Shown here piece by piece: positions 10,301-22,986 of a stretch of DNA of 64,000 nucleotides (the stretch's first letter is position 1; each line of letters starts with the position of its first letter). The translations under genes were made by a program, and so were the position numbers. Under the pieces are notes generated by a model. It had not been told where the DNA came from. It saw only the letters and a program-made list of their open reading frames with translations, and made no database searches. This DNA comes from Carallia brachiata (lineage: Eukaryota > Streptophyta > Magnoliopsida > Malpighiales > Rhizophoraceae). Where the stretch lies: positions 6,323,855 to 6,387,854 of the forward strand of contig JADCRB010000007.1 of the NCBI GenBank assembly GCA_021464245.1. The letters are read 5' to 3'.

Positions 10301-13219
10301 CTAAGCAACAACAGCAGCATTAAGGAAGTAAACCACTTAGATGCAAAAGTAACAAAAAGATGTAAATAGTAATAGGTACAAACTTTGCAGACTGAGCGCG
10401 TGCTTTGAGAGTATCTTTCTTTGACCGTGCTTCCTGTATCTTGCTTTCCAAAAGCTGCACAAATTGCAGTTTGCAAAATTTAATACGCAATCAATTTCTT
10501 AAAAGAGGGAACACCTAAACGATCTCTAAGGAATCAGTCCCTAGGAGTGGAGCATAAAGGTCATTGTTATCCCCCTTTCTTGTGAATCTTGTTGGAAATG
10601 TCAATTTAGGCATTCGACATCTATTCATGCCTTTAATTTACAATGACAACACAGGATATCAGAGCGATGCTTTATGAAATTTAGGCCAAGCCAATGTATT
10701 TAACTTTTAATACATGGGACCCAGAATCGCAAAAGAAAATCAGTTTCCCAAACAGGCCAAACTTGGGAATGTGCAAGAAACTTAACCTATGAGTATGATA
10801 CAGGCAATAGCAGTATTAGAGTACCCGAGTATTGGAGACAAGATTATCAACAACACCTTTTTGCTGTTCAAGTTGAGCCTTCAAAGCATTAGCATTATCC
10901 TGCACAAACGAAACCAGAAAATTAATCTTCAGAATATTTGTTGCGAATGTGATACAGCATATATTAGAATTACCCAGTTCTATTGCTGCTTTATTTTAAA
11001 GTATTGCATGATTTATCCTAAAGTTCACAAGCATTTAATCAAAAAGAGGAACTCAATTTGGGAGCCCTCCCAACTTTTTCTTTTGGCCAAAAGCGACTCA
11101 TTTTGCCAGCTCAAGCATCATTTACATGCAGCTGTACGAATGCAATTGATCAGCAGTGATAAAATTCATCTAGTAGCATGTCAATAGTTACAAACAAGGT
11201 AGACCAAAGTCCAGAGTGGATAATGGAAGAAACGATTTGGACATTTATGGAGCTCATATTTCAAAATGCCAGATCAATTCACTCCAAGCACTGTGTGACA
11301 AAATATATTGTATTGTGTGCCAAACAGTAATATGATTAAATGAAGAAAGAAAACAAAATGGAACACTCTTAAAAACGTTAAGTGGCAATTCCACCAGGGC
11401 ATAGGATTCAGACTAAGATGTAACTTGAACACAACATAAAGACTTCAGTGGGATGTTGCCTTACAGCATAGGATTTACGCCTCTTCAGTGCTTCACGTGC
11501 AAGATCTTCCTCTCCCTTTTGAAGAGCAAGCTGTGCCCTTCGATACCTGCATGAAATTAGCCAAGAACCCATTCAAATTGTACCACTCAATAGATAATCA
11601 AACAATAATTCTCACCAACATTGTCAACAATGACTAATCGGTATTACCAGTCTTCAGAAGCTTGCTCTGCAGCTTTGTATTTATTTTCCAATCGTTTTTG
11701 AGATGCCAACACCTGCATAGAACATAATATACAAAAAGGAGGGTGATCCCCAACATATCTTTAGCCTACTAAGAATTCACTCTAATACTAGTTACATGTG
11801 AATGGCCAATACATCACAGTACAGTATTCACCTTGTAACAAAGAAGGAAAGAAGAGAAATGAACAGTATGCCAAAATTACAATGGCAAAACAAGACGAAA
11901 AGGACCAAAAAAAAAAAAAACAAGAAAAGAACACGCAAGAGCTTGATGCTTACTTGTGCTGTGGCTTGACGCATCTTTGTCAAGTCATCATTCATTTCAA
12001 GTACTGCCTGATCTAAAATTTTCTCTGGGTCTTCAAAGGAACTTAAAATTGCATTCGCATATGACTGAAATCGGGTGAGAAATGAGCTAAGTTAACAGTA
12101 AGCTAAAAATGGCAACTATTAACGATGATGAATGTTTGAAAGATGCAAGGGTATCACTGTATAATGCAGGCCAAAATATCCTACCCTGACAACTCTAGCA
12201 AACCGATCAAAGATATTCATACGAGTACCAAGGGCACCTCCACCTTGCCTGTAACAATGGGTGCGACAAGAAGGACCAGTTCTTAGCCTGGGAAATTTTA
12301 GAGCTCCGACTGCATGAAAGGTAATGTTTCAATAAACACCAACATGAGGTGTAGCATATGGACAGAGTTGCAATTGCATGCGTGTGTATTTGTGTAGGGG
12401 AGAGAGAGTGTGGGCGAGACTGAGTTCGACATTGAGTTCAGACATTTGATCTCAACTAAGGTTATCACAAAATGATTGAACCTTCACAAACTAGCTTCTA
12501 TAAAGTGTCTGCTCTTGACTACTACAATTCGCCATATGTCAAAAACTAATTTCTTTTTCTCCCTTTTTGCCAACATATCAGTTGCTTCCACAAAAACTTG
12601 CCATAGCGCATTGACCAAAAATTGAAACTCACATCTCTAAGTCCTGAAAGAATCCAGGTTCAGAACATGCCATCAAACAGAAGCCAGAATTACTAGAACA
12701 AACCAAGGTCTTGCACATAATTTACAACATTCTCAAAAAGTGGTTTACGGAGAAATTCTTTCAACTTATTTATCTTTTATGGGTATGAAAATAAAAGACA
12801 CCCAAATCAAGTACTTGAAGCAAGAACTAAGTACACAAATTAATTTCTTGAAATTGTAAATCTCTCCTCAAAATTGGACAGCCTATCTGGGTCTACTCTA
12901 ACAACGTTAAATCTATCAAAGAATCAATCCAAAGTGCAAGAAACTAAAAGGCCTCAATACCTACGTCGTTCATGATTATGAAAACAGAACAGAATCAAAG
13001 AACGTCAAGAAAACGTAAATTAAGTGATACCCATCAAAGATTAAGCAAAAGAGAGTTACCTCCACCACCAAGAAACGACGTCGCAAGACGAGGCGGCCGC
13101 TTCACCATACAGAGGGTGTTGCTTTTGTTGTTGCCGGATCTTGAGGAGGTGGAAGGAGGAGGAGGCGGCGGGGGGAATGGCAGGCTCATTCCTGTAAATA
13201 CGTGTGGTTTTGAGGCCAT
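7376..13219 (-). CDS. VIPP1: VIPP1/IM30, plastid membrane-remodelling ESCRT-III/PspA protein
   Basis: Eleven exons on the minus strand: 13219-13060, 12243-12185, 12064-11954, 11712-11648, 11546-11465, 10899-10825, 10454-10384, 10300-10218, 9194-9130, 8233-8159, 7489-7376. They sum to 960 nt, 319 residues. VIPP1 forms rings and rods on the inner envelope and thylakoid membranes and is needed for thylakoid biogenesis. Exon 1 encodes a plastid transit peptide with a run of prolines. The PspA domain starts at [12 protein letters not shown] (amphipathic helix 0) and continues [48 protein letters not shown] and TTDDLEGK. The C-terminal extension ends in [16 protein letters not shown], the VIPP1-specific tail absent from PspA. 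An alternative ATG lies two codons upstream (13225). The exon 2 acceptor is chosen by frame. Confidence 0.95.
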
Positions 13220-13225
13220 TATCAT

Positions 13226-16050
13226 GGCTCCTTTTCCAATTGTCGCCGGAAATAGAATGGTTTCAAAAATCTCTGTTTTTTTTCTTTCCTTATGTTTCTT
13301 TGCCTTTTTCTCTGGATAGAAGAAGAAGAGGAAGAAGAGACCGGACAGGAATGGACCGGATCAGATGGTGAACCGGGTCTAGTACCCTAGGACCATCACA
13401 TTGTGTCTGAGAGGAGGAGAGAAAAATAAGAGAGTGAAAGGAAAATAATAGAATTAAAATAAATTATTGTATTTAAAAAATATTTGAAAAGTGAGAGAGA
13501 GAAAAAGTTTTAATTCTTTTAATACTCTTTATTTTACTAGAATCAATCTTTTTAAAAATAAGAAAATAGTTATTAATTTTTTAATTAAATTTATTAAATG
13601 ACTCAATTACTTATCATATAATTTAAAAATTATAATTTTATTTAAATAAAATATTTAAATAAAATTTATTATAAAAAATAAAATTATTATTCTAATATAT
13701 TTTATATTCTTCTTCTTGATTTTCTATTTTTTTCTAAATAAAAGAATTTACATTTTTTTTTTCTCTCATCACTTCTTCTCAAACATAAGAGATGATAAAA
13801 AATATTTCTCTCTTCTAATGATCATTTTCTCTATTTTTCTCTTTTTCACTTTCCTTTCCCCTAAGAATTATATCCAAATATAGTTTCAGTTTCTCATCTG
13901 TTTGGTTTGTTTCGTTTTGTCTTATGTTCTCAGAGTAAATGTTGTAAGGAAAAAATTACACTTCTAAAATTCTTATTGTCCGATCATTTGTCATAATTTT
14001 GATTTTTTTTAATTATGGTAATATTTTTATAATAAAAAAATATATTTTTTCATTATAAAAAATATTATTATAGTTATAAAAAATCAAAAAATTGTTATAT
14101 TTTAGCAAAATATTGGACAAACAATTTTCTAAAGTGTGAGGAAACTTGTGTTGTAATAAAGATTATTTTCCCTATTTTTTTTTTCTTGGACTTTTATTTT
14201 TCCGTAAACGTAAAATAATTTCTTCAAATTGGTTACACACCGTTCCTTTTTTTTAAAGAAAATGAGAAAATAAGATGTTACCTATAAATTTATTTAAAAA
14301 ATTATATTATGCACAACATATAATAGATTGAGCCACTACATTTAACTTTTGAAAGGATAAGTTTGACAATATTCAACAAGAGTTACAAATATTAACAAAA
14401 ATTCAAACTCATGATCCAACCAATCGGTAGTGCAATACTTCGTTGCTTCGATCTTCGTCGTATTGTCATTTGTTTCTTCTTCGGAAATTATTCTTTTTGT
14501 GAAAAAATTACGTGATTAAAGTTTCAAATATAGAGTGATATTTTACGTCACTGACAATTAAAATTTTTCTTCTATAAAAAGTAAAAAGATTACATGATTG
14601 TTTTGAGGTTGGCAAAATGTTGCCTTTTTCCTTTTTTTTTTTTTTATTTCTAAATGCAATTCTCCGCAAGTGTCTAACTTAAAATATTAATTTCCTTATA
14701 TTGCTTTCATGACTGTTTTGAGTAATCTTTGTTTTTTCACGAGCTTTAGTAATAAATTACAGAATTACAAAAAATACAGATTTTAGTCCAATATTTAAAA
14801 AACTGTTAATACATCCAAGATTAAAAAAAAACATTTTCCCTTAGACCACAAAAGGTTGCAAGAGTTTTTTTTTTTTAACAAAAAAAATGTATTATCTTTA
14901 TGAGTCTCGTTACGTGGACGCAGAAAAAAAGACGCGGAGAAGACGGAAAAAAGTTTTTGTGCAACTAACTAACTTATTTGTACAATAAGACGCCTAATTT
15001 CTACAACGAAAAATAAATTAAAAAACTTTTTTTTTTTTACAATAATTCAGCATTTCGTTGCACAAATAACTCAACTGGTTGGACAAAAAAATTTTCTCTT
15101 CTTTTCCGCGTCCTCCTTTTCCCGTCCACTTATATTTACCCTATTTTATATAAGTTATCGCACTTATAAGTTGAAATTTGAAGTTACCTGTTGACATTTT
15201 CATTTAACTTCTGAAAAAAAATCTACTACCACAATAATAAGTCTGAGCGTGACTCTTTCATAACCCATTTAGCAAATATTGAATATGAGCCATACGGCTA
15301 GCTGTCATTAGATTCTCAAACTCACATTAAGGTAATTAAGGAAATTATCCAATTTAAAAATTTGAATTTAAATCGACTGTATACGTTAAATCATCATTCA
15401 TACAATGACTTCGAGTGATAATTGTAAGGGCGTTTATTTCTTATCATATCCAACATCATAAATTTGAGTCTCGGGTAAAAATATTTAACATACTAAACGT
15501 ACATTTTTAAACTTTATTACTTCAATAAATTTATTATTATTTTAAATTATTATTAAAGATAGTAATTAAATAATAATTCAACTTATTTTTCAGGACAGTG
15601 ACTCAACGTTTAAGTCTTTGCATTTTTATCTGTTAAATGCGAGGTATCTGCTTTTATAGAAAAAAAATTGTCGCAGTCTCAATCAATTGAATCTCGTTCG
15701 GCCACTTCAGCCTCATCTCGTTAGGTTTTATTGACGCTCAAGTAAGGTGTGCACCCTATAAGATTACTCCGACGTCAGTCGGTGCGATGATCTATGTATT
15801 TTTATGTTAAAAAAATTATTAATTTAATAAGAGCTCATGCTTTTCTAATTAAGTGTGATTACATATTTCAACAATTTTATCTTAGAATTAATCTTAAGTA
15901 AATTGTGACGGATATTTTTAAAATATAAAAATGATAAATATTTTAAAAATATTAATTTTAATTTTAAAAATAATAATTTTAATTTTAATAAATATAAAAT
16001 TTAACATACAAATTATCGAAATATTAATTTTTATTCTATTTAATTTATAT
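13226..16050. other. Intergenic, strongly AT-rich, with MITE-like DNA
   Basis: No coding region. At 13400-13860 purine-rich DNA on the left faces pyrimidine-rich DNA on the right (GAGAGAAAAATAAG against TCTATTTTTCTC), possibly another decayed small element. A clear foldback lies at 14911-15132. The remainder is AT-rich spacer. Confidence 0.55.
14911..15132. mobile_element. Foldback/MITE-like inverted repeat (~220 bp)
   Basis: The left arm (14911-15000) and the reverse complement of the right arm (15040-15132) share, in order, GTGGACG, GACGCGGA, AAGA, a run of A, TTTTTGT, CAAC, TTATTTGT and CAA. The arms are about 90 bp with mismatches around a 40-bp AT-rich centre. No open reading frame. The structure is plain; the family and target duplication were not determined. 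Confidence 0.65.
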
Positions 16051-17783
16051 TTTAAAAAAAATATTTGCCTTTTTCCGGACCAGCCGATAACAGCTACTCT
16101 GACTATATGTCAAGAGGTAAATAAATTCCACCCTTGCTTGCCACTTCTATCTGCCACCTCTCTCATGATTTTGTCCTCCTTGTCTGTAAGTAAAACCTCT
16201 CTTCCCTTTCTGTCTGGTTCCCAAGAAAGCTGAGGAAAAAAACAAAATTTGCTCCCATTCCCCTCCTCAAATCATTTTTTTCTTATACGTACATATAGTT
16301 GCCCCATGATTTAACTTTGACATAGATTCCCAGTTTGAAGTCAGGAAATTTTTATTTGATATTATGCAATTTTGTTTCTTTTTGGGTTATTTTGGTTATT
16401 TTTCCCCATGATTTCTTTTTCCATGGAGTTGGTAAAAATTTGCTTCCTTTTTATTATTGTTTATTACTTTGTTTTTCTGTTTGCTTGCTGGGAAAATGCT
16501 GGGTTGTGAAGCAGTTGTTGTGTTATTTTCACTTGGGTAAATTTTGTTTATCTTCCTTTGTGAAAGTGGGTGAGTGTGGGTGTTTTGGTTGCTGATGTAT
16601 TACATTGTGAAAGAGCTGATCTAGATGTACGAGGGAATGAATTATAAGCCATGGGTCTTGCCCATTTTCTGTTTTGGGATGCTGATAGTTTATGATGTTA
16701 ATGGAGTTTTGTCTGTTGAAGATTACTGACTTCTTCATTAAACCTTTGTCTTTCTTTGTTGAATCTGGTTTCATTCCTTAATGAGCTATGAATTCTTGAT
16801 TTGTATGCTGTTTTGTTGGCCTGAAAATGGCACCGGAGTGAAATAAGTTGCAAATTTTAACCCCAGCAAGTACAATTTGGATTATCTTTAGCCGTTCCCC
16901 TCTCTCTCTGGTTGCGGGTGGTGCCTGGTGGGTGTGGGGAGCTCAAATTTAATAATGTTGATTTGTTTTCAATTTTTGCTTATCTTTGGGTTTATGGTGA
17001 ATTTGGGCACCGAATTTCCTTTCAAAAATGATGAATTTTTTGAGCTCCCTCCATCTTTATTTTTTAAATTAGTTTCATAAGGTAAATTTTCATTTAATTA
17101 TTGATTGACGACTTAAAGGCTGATTTCTTATTTTTATGTTATAATCCTTTTGCTAATCTAGTCTGAATTGGGATGAACTATGCAGATGCAACTGTGTAAT
17201 GGCCAGACAAGTGAGGCGCTTTTCACTGAGAAATAATAAAACAGATATGCAGAAGGAATTTTTTTGAGGTGGATTATCAGTAATGATTCCTCTAAGGATA
17301 CTTGTGTGATTAGCATATATTTATTGATGATCTGCATCTTGGTAAGAGGTAGTGCATGCACTTCCCATCTCAGATAAGTGAATTCTTTGGGTTTTGGCTT
17401 CCTGACTTGTTGTAGTGCCTGAACATTGTTTTCTTTTTTGGCTGAGTACAATTGTAATAGTTGTAATGCTTGATTGGTTCACTGTGGTAAGTGCACTGCG
17501 CATCTTGGGTAAGGACAGCCATCTTTGTCATTGCACAAGTGATTATTCTGCATTGAAGTCCTAAAGTTGCAGATAATTGCCTACTGGGCAATATGTTAAT
17601 TCAATCCTTCTGTGTATGGGAGTGGACTCAATTGTTTGTTAACATGTCTGAGATGAATAATTGTTTGATGAGAATGCTGAGAGTCTTGTCACCTCAATGC
17701 AGGAAATCAGATCCACGCACAAAGGAGGCAAGCCAATCTTAGAATGCTGGTCTGAGGTTTGTGAGTGAAAGGTGAATCATACA
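16051..17783 (+). other. Probable promoter and intron-bearing 5' leader of the RBR gene
   Basis: No coding region is seen. T-rich DNA with intron-like composition fills 16300-17690, and a good acceptor (TGCAG at about 17700) precedes a less T-rich stretch leading to the ATG at 17784. A leader intron is therefore likely. The transcription start may lie near 16080-16200, where base composition changes, but no decisive TATA box was found. Confidence 0.4.
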
Positions 17784-18888
17784 ATGGGAAATGTACTGCA
17801 AAAAACACGAGAGACAGAAGTAGAAGTTCAACAAGCACAGCAGTCAGAAGAGGCGTCGGAGTTCACTTGTGAGATATGTGTTGAACCAATGGATTCAAAT
17901 AGGAAGTTCAAGAACGGTGGCTTGTGCTGTCATCCTTTCTGCTTTGACTGCATAGCCAAGTACATTGAAGTAAAACTTGAAGGTGTGGCAACCAGTGGCA
18001 ATATTGAATGCCCTGGGGTGAGGTGCAAACACCCACTGGACCCTATTTCATGCAGGCCTATCATCTCGAAACAGCTGTTTGTTAAGTGGTGTGACCATCT
18101 CTGTGATTCAGTTGTTTTAAGGTTTGAAAGGTGCTATTGCCCACATCGAGATTGCTCAGCGTTGGTTTTGAATGAGTGTAAAGAGAAAGCCAAGAAAATA
18201 AAGTGTTCCAACTGCAAAAAGGACTTTTGCTTCCACTGCAAAATTCCATGGCATGCTGGATATCATTGCAATGAGAGTGGACAATTGAGAGATAGAAATG
18301 ATGTTCTGATTGGGGAGCTCATAGAACAGAAAAAGTGGACAAGATGTTACAATTGCGGTCACTCTGTTGAGCGAGTTAGTGGTTGCAGGGATATAAATTG
18401 CAAGTATGCCTTCTCTCTCTTTCTCTGTCTCTCTCTGCGGCTGTGATGGGTGGGATTGGGTATTCTTGCACGTAAACCGCAACATACCTGAATATATGTG
18501 CGTGGATCGGTGTGAGACTCGGAATGCACCTTCTATCCCAGACTATAAATGGTTGCTGACATGATTACCTTTTGAAAATTGTTTTCACTGATAAAGGGAA
18601 CTTAAAATGAGAATTACATCTGTTCCTTTTAATAAGCAAGAAACACTTTTGTTGTATAGAACTATGAATTGCACTGGATTTGATCTATATATCTGATCTC
18701 AGTTTGGTTGTTGATGTAGGTGCGGTGTTCGGTTTTGCCATCAGTGTGGAGGACGGTACCATTTGGGTCCCTGCAAGCACAAGTGTTGTGGAGACGCTTT
18801 GTGCACTATATTCATTTTGACAATCTTGGCAGTCTTTTGCTTTTTTCTGTATCACCAAATTTCTTCAATATCTCCACGGCACACGTAG
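17784..18888 (+). CDS. RBR-type (RING-IBR-RING) E3 ubiquitin ligase with C-terminal membrane anchor
   Basis: Two exons, 17784-18403 and 18720-18888, encode 262 residues. RBR ligases take ubiquitin from an E2 onto a RING2 cysteine before passing it to the substrate. RING1 starts at C29 (CEICVEPM). The IBR includes CPHRDCSALV, KCSNCKKDFCFHC and a final CNESG. RING2 runs from C188 (CYNC) through SGCRDINCKCGVRFCHQC. C201 in SGC is the expected catalytic cysteine, though the usual NH after it is RD here. Residues 234-251 form one hydrophobic segment, so the protein is probably tail-anchored. MGN at the N terminus might be myristoylated. The substrate is unknown. The intron falls inside RING2. The ATG at 17784 was used because the frame is open upstream only through a GTG. 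Confidence 0.88.
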
Positions 18889-19503
18889 CAGAGCAGCATA
18901 CAACGTTGCCCCCAAAAGACCTTAGTTACATTATGTAAGTAGTAAATATCTTGTAAATAATGTCTTCACCATGACTGCAAAAGTCCATGTTCACCACCAT
19001 CACAGTCTGTTGTTTCGTGTAGCAGGTTCACACTCTACTCTACCATATCCATATCTGGCAATATAAGTTTACATTACTTTTCCCATGAACCTTTCCACTC
19101 TTTCTGTGATAAATGTGTTACTTTTCTGTATGCTGTTGTGTTTTGTGAATTATGGCGCCATCGAAGTTTCTGAGGATAAAATTTATCAAAAGGAACAACG
19201 CCTGGGAAAGAAGAGAACTGGAGATTCTGATTTTAAACACACAAATCATATCATATTTAACCCTTTGTTTCCGTTATCCCTTCACGATGTGACAGAAATA
19301 ACTAATCTTTGAACGTCAATATAAATCATTATTTTCCAGACTTCTTTTCCTCAACAAACTCTGAACTGCAATTCTAGAATCAGTTAATAAACTATCCAAC
19401 TGGAAATTCAGAGTGAAAGCAAGTTTATTTCCCTGAGGAATTATGAGACAGCTCAACTTGGTAAAAAAAAAAAGAGCAAAAAAAGAAGAGAATGGATGGG
19501 ATT
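18889..19503. other. Intergenic between the convergent RBR and NRPB8 genes
   Basis: Both genes end here, so the 615 bp should hold two 3' UTRs. ORFs of up to 75 codons are present but resemble no known protein. No repeat or RNA gene seen. Confidence 0.5.
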
Positions 19504-21495
19504 TCAGGTCAACTTCCTCATGCAAAGAAAGTATTTTTGATCTAGCTCGAAGTCAGTCACATAACTGGGATTGCCCTTCAGCATCATCAGGAGGCCGCCA
19601 AAAGAAATGAATACCTCCCTGAAGCCAAGAACCCAAAAGAGAGCGATTAGAACTGAAGCTCTTGCATAATCCTGTGTAGCAAAGCCGCATAATTGAGAGG
19701 GAAAACATGGTTGCTGCACCACACATTTATAGTCGCAAAATTTGATTGATAATAGACAAACTGAATGGAATAAGATAGGAACTAACTACATACGCTTTAG
19801 CATCTGATCCAGCACCTTCCTCCTGGATCTTGTATAATCTACCATGCATTATATACTCGTATTTGTCAGCAATTGATCCCTGCTTGCTCTGTAACATAGA
19901 GCACAAGAATTTAAGATGTCCGAATTTAGAACAGGAAATCAAAGATTACCATTGTTCAAAAACCAGCTGGCAAACATTAACCAATTAAATATGAGACTGT
20001 CATTTGACATAATATCAGATGCTCCGAACTCCAGATTGAAAGTATCGATTATATGAGGAAGTTTCATAAAAAAATGAAAACTAGATCTGACATTAAAATT
20101 GCCAGTGGTGTAGGACTGAACTGAATTGCCATCTACGCACGAGAAAAAACTTGCCGCACTAAATTTGCTGCGTAGGAAATTGCTTAAATCTGCAACCTGC
20201 AGGAACAGCCTCCGAATACTTATAGGCAAATATGCATTGTCATGAACACCAACGAAAATGTGTTTAAAAACCTGCAGCACTGTCCTACAGATTGTTTCAA
20301 ACGTTTTAAGCTGCTTTCAAACAGACATGATCTAAGCTAAGATGTAATCCTGAAATGTCACCAATGTTCGAATCGATGGCCCTGCGATAAGATTTTAACG
20401 ATTTAAGATAGCTCAACCGAGAAGGAAACTCATGACAAGCAATCAGCAAATATAGACTTGCAATAATTGCATATCAAACCGTAAAAGAAAACATGAATAC
20501 CTCAAAATAATAACCACTATCAGCTGTTCCATCGGCATTCAGTGTAGGAGTTATTAGCAAGGCAAACTTCTCATCACTTTTAATTGGATAAATTTCCGTA
20601 TTCACATCAAGCTGCATGAACATTTCAAGTCTCTCGCTCCGTGCTTCTATCCGAGAAACTGGAGAAACATATTTAGCACACTATAAGTAAGTTTAGAAAG
20701 AGAGAGATGTGCATTTATCGGTGTGTGCCTACGTATTCCAAACTATAAAAGCATTTGAATAATGTCAAAGAAAAAGTATAGACAAGAAGTTATCACATTA
20801 AAATGAGGTTTGATTGTTTTGTGTTATAGGAAATTCAAGGAAGTAACCATTTGGCTAGCACAAGTGACCCCATCACCTTACAGGCCACGGCAATCATCTA
20901 TGTCTCTAATTCCTATTTGGGAGGGTTGATATACCTCTTTTGTGATATCCAAAGAATTATAAATCAAACAGTTAGTTTGAACCAATTAATTTATTAGCAT
21001 TATGTTAGGGAAGAGGGTAGGAGTTTGACCCTATCTCTTTCAAATCTTTCATTCTTAATTATAATACAAGTTTCGACTTTTTTTTAGGATAAAATAATAA
21101 TACTAATAATAATAATAATAAAGGATTTACGAGTCTCTTCCACTAATTACTAACAAATTTAACCAACTGATGTGTTAGAGCAATTCAAGGCATGGGAAAT
21201 TGTGAGAGGCAAAGGTAAGCCAAATTGTTACATTCACTAGTCTTTAATAGAGGAAAAGTAGAACATTAGGCGAATGATCAAACTGTAGACAGCAAAATAA
21301 TAATCAAGAATATTTTTGGGCATTCATGTAATCGATTGTAACTTATAAGTCTGTATACATCCTGCCAAAATATAACCAACAAAACCAACGCACAAAATAA
21401 AACATTTGGGTGGAGAAACGAAAGATGAATGAGGATCAAGAAGCACCTTTCTCAAATCTTTGGTCAACTGCATCCACTGTGAAAATGTCTTCCAT
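19504..21495 (-). CDS. NRPB8: RNA polymerase I/II/III shared subunit RPB8
   Basis: Four minus-strand exons, 21495-21447, 20658-20501, 19888-19794 and 19618-19504, give 417 nt and 138 residues. RPB8 is a small OB-fold subunit shared by the three nuclear RNA polymerases. Recognisable family blocks are [72 protein letters not shown] and the C-terminal [14 protein letters not shown]. The N terminus is short: the protein starts directly at EDIF, and the DPDGKKF loop of other plants is replaced by a shorter AVDQRF, so it is about 8 residues shorter than the usual 146. A TGA lies in frame just upstream, which fixes this start unless another exon exists. A TTTGCAG acceptor before this exon suggests a 5' UTR intron. 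It may be a divergent paralogue. Confidence 0.9.
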
Positions 21496-22040
21496 CCCTC
21501 AGGCGAAATTGTCTTCCAACAGCAGTAGAACGCCTGCAAATAGATAACCACGATAAAGAAATGCACAACTCTCGGAGCACAAAAACATAGCGGATAACAT
21601 ATTGGCCAATACCAAAACTGTTAACAAATTAACAAATTATCCATTGATTAACGCATGTGATTACAGATAAATATCAGTTATTTATTTTTTTAAATAATAA
21701 TTAAGGAGATAAATAGATCGATAATTACTCATTATGTTTATCGCTCAAAGATATCTAAATTAAGTTTAAACTAGTTATATCCACTTACTTTGAATAAGTG
21801 GCTAAAAAAAAAATACCATTATAAGCTAAAAGGTTCTATCACTACAAACATTCTCTGTTTTTCAGTTAATTGTGGCCTTCATTATTATGTGCACTTGGTA
21901 AAATATTTACACAACTATTTTTATGCTTAATACAGCACGGGACATCCAATAATCCATCCATATGCAGAAAATTAATACAATAATAGTTCACGTGTAGGTG
22001 TGTGTACTCAAATGCTTGTGTATGATCAATAATCTGGTAT
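21496..22040. other. NRPB8 5' leader intron or upstream DNA
   Basis: An acceptor at about 21540 (minus strand) suggests that part of this stretch is a leader intron, with the first untranslated exon inside repeat copy A to the right. No coding region or RNA gene is seen. Confidence 0.4.
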
Positions 22041-22986
22041 GCATAAGGACAAAAAGATAAAAAAACATTAATCAAAATTGAACACAAAATCAAAACATTA
22101 ATCAAAATAGAACTCGCAAAAATCATGAACTGCCGCAAATAAAGAAGTGGGGGCAGAGGCGGCGAGTGAGAGAGAGAAAGAGAATGATTCTGGAAGAAAG
22201 TACATGAATGAGACCTAATCCAAAATGTAATTGTCTATAAATAATATATCAAAAAAAAAGAGAAAAATCTCAAATTTGAAGTTATTTCATATGTATCATA
22301 TATGGGACTATTAGATATTGTATTGCATTCTGCATTCACTATTCATTATTATTTTTTTTAATGTTCCTTTCACTCTCTGATTTCGAAAACCTCAACAACA
22401 AGATGAATTATCAAATGGGTGTGAGATGCATATATTTAAATTTTAACGCTTTAGCATAAAGAATTAGGTTTAATTCAAATTGGCAATAAGAGACAGAATA
22501 CATGGCTTTTCGTAAATTTCTCACCGAATTCTAACAAAAATCAAAAGTCCCAATCAAGATTGAAAGGATAAAAAGGGTAATTGGGAGAATTAAAACTGAC
22601 CCAATGCAGAAAAGTTCAGTTTGGCTTTAAGAAAAAGAAAAAGAAAAGCGCTTTGGAATTAAAACCCTAAAATAAAAAAGTACTCAGTTTGTGAAGCCTG
22701 GATAGAAAGTCAAAGGAAGAGCATTATCCAGTACATGTGTTCGTATACGACAATCACTTGCCTGGAATGAACCTGGTGATAGTAGCCGTCCGATTATCCT
22801 TACCCACAAACGAATTTAATAAATTGGGCGAAAATTGGGCTTTTGTCTTAAAATGTCTATTACAAGCCCATTTAAGTCTACGTCACACAAGAGGGGGAAA
22901 ACCACTATCGGGTCGATTCGTTTGTTTTTCCATTGAATGGTTTGATATGAATTTCTTCACTCGTCTGTTTTTCAATAAACGAAAAA
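22041..22986. repeat. Block R, copy A: NRPB8-proximal copy of a triplicated promoter region (946 bp)
   Basis: Starts at GCATAAGGACAAAAAGAT and ends in CAATAAACGAAAA. Near-identical blocks start at 23846 and 26592. It includes a telo-box (AAACCCTAA, 22662-22670) and AAGCCCA/TGGGCTT elements (about 22835-22872), typical of promoters of housekeeping and RNA-polymerase genes. Because it lies just upstream of NRPB8 on the minus strand, this is probably the native promoter copy. Confidence 0.85.

Noticed and set aside
17772..17783. Upstream extension of the RBR frame
   Set aside because: It starts with GTG, not ATG. The first ATG in frame is 17784.
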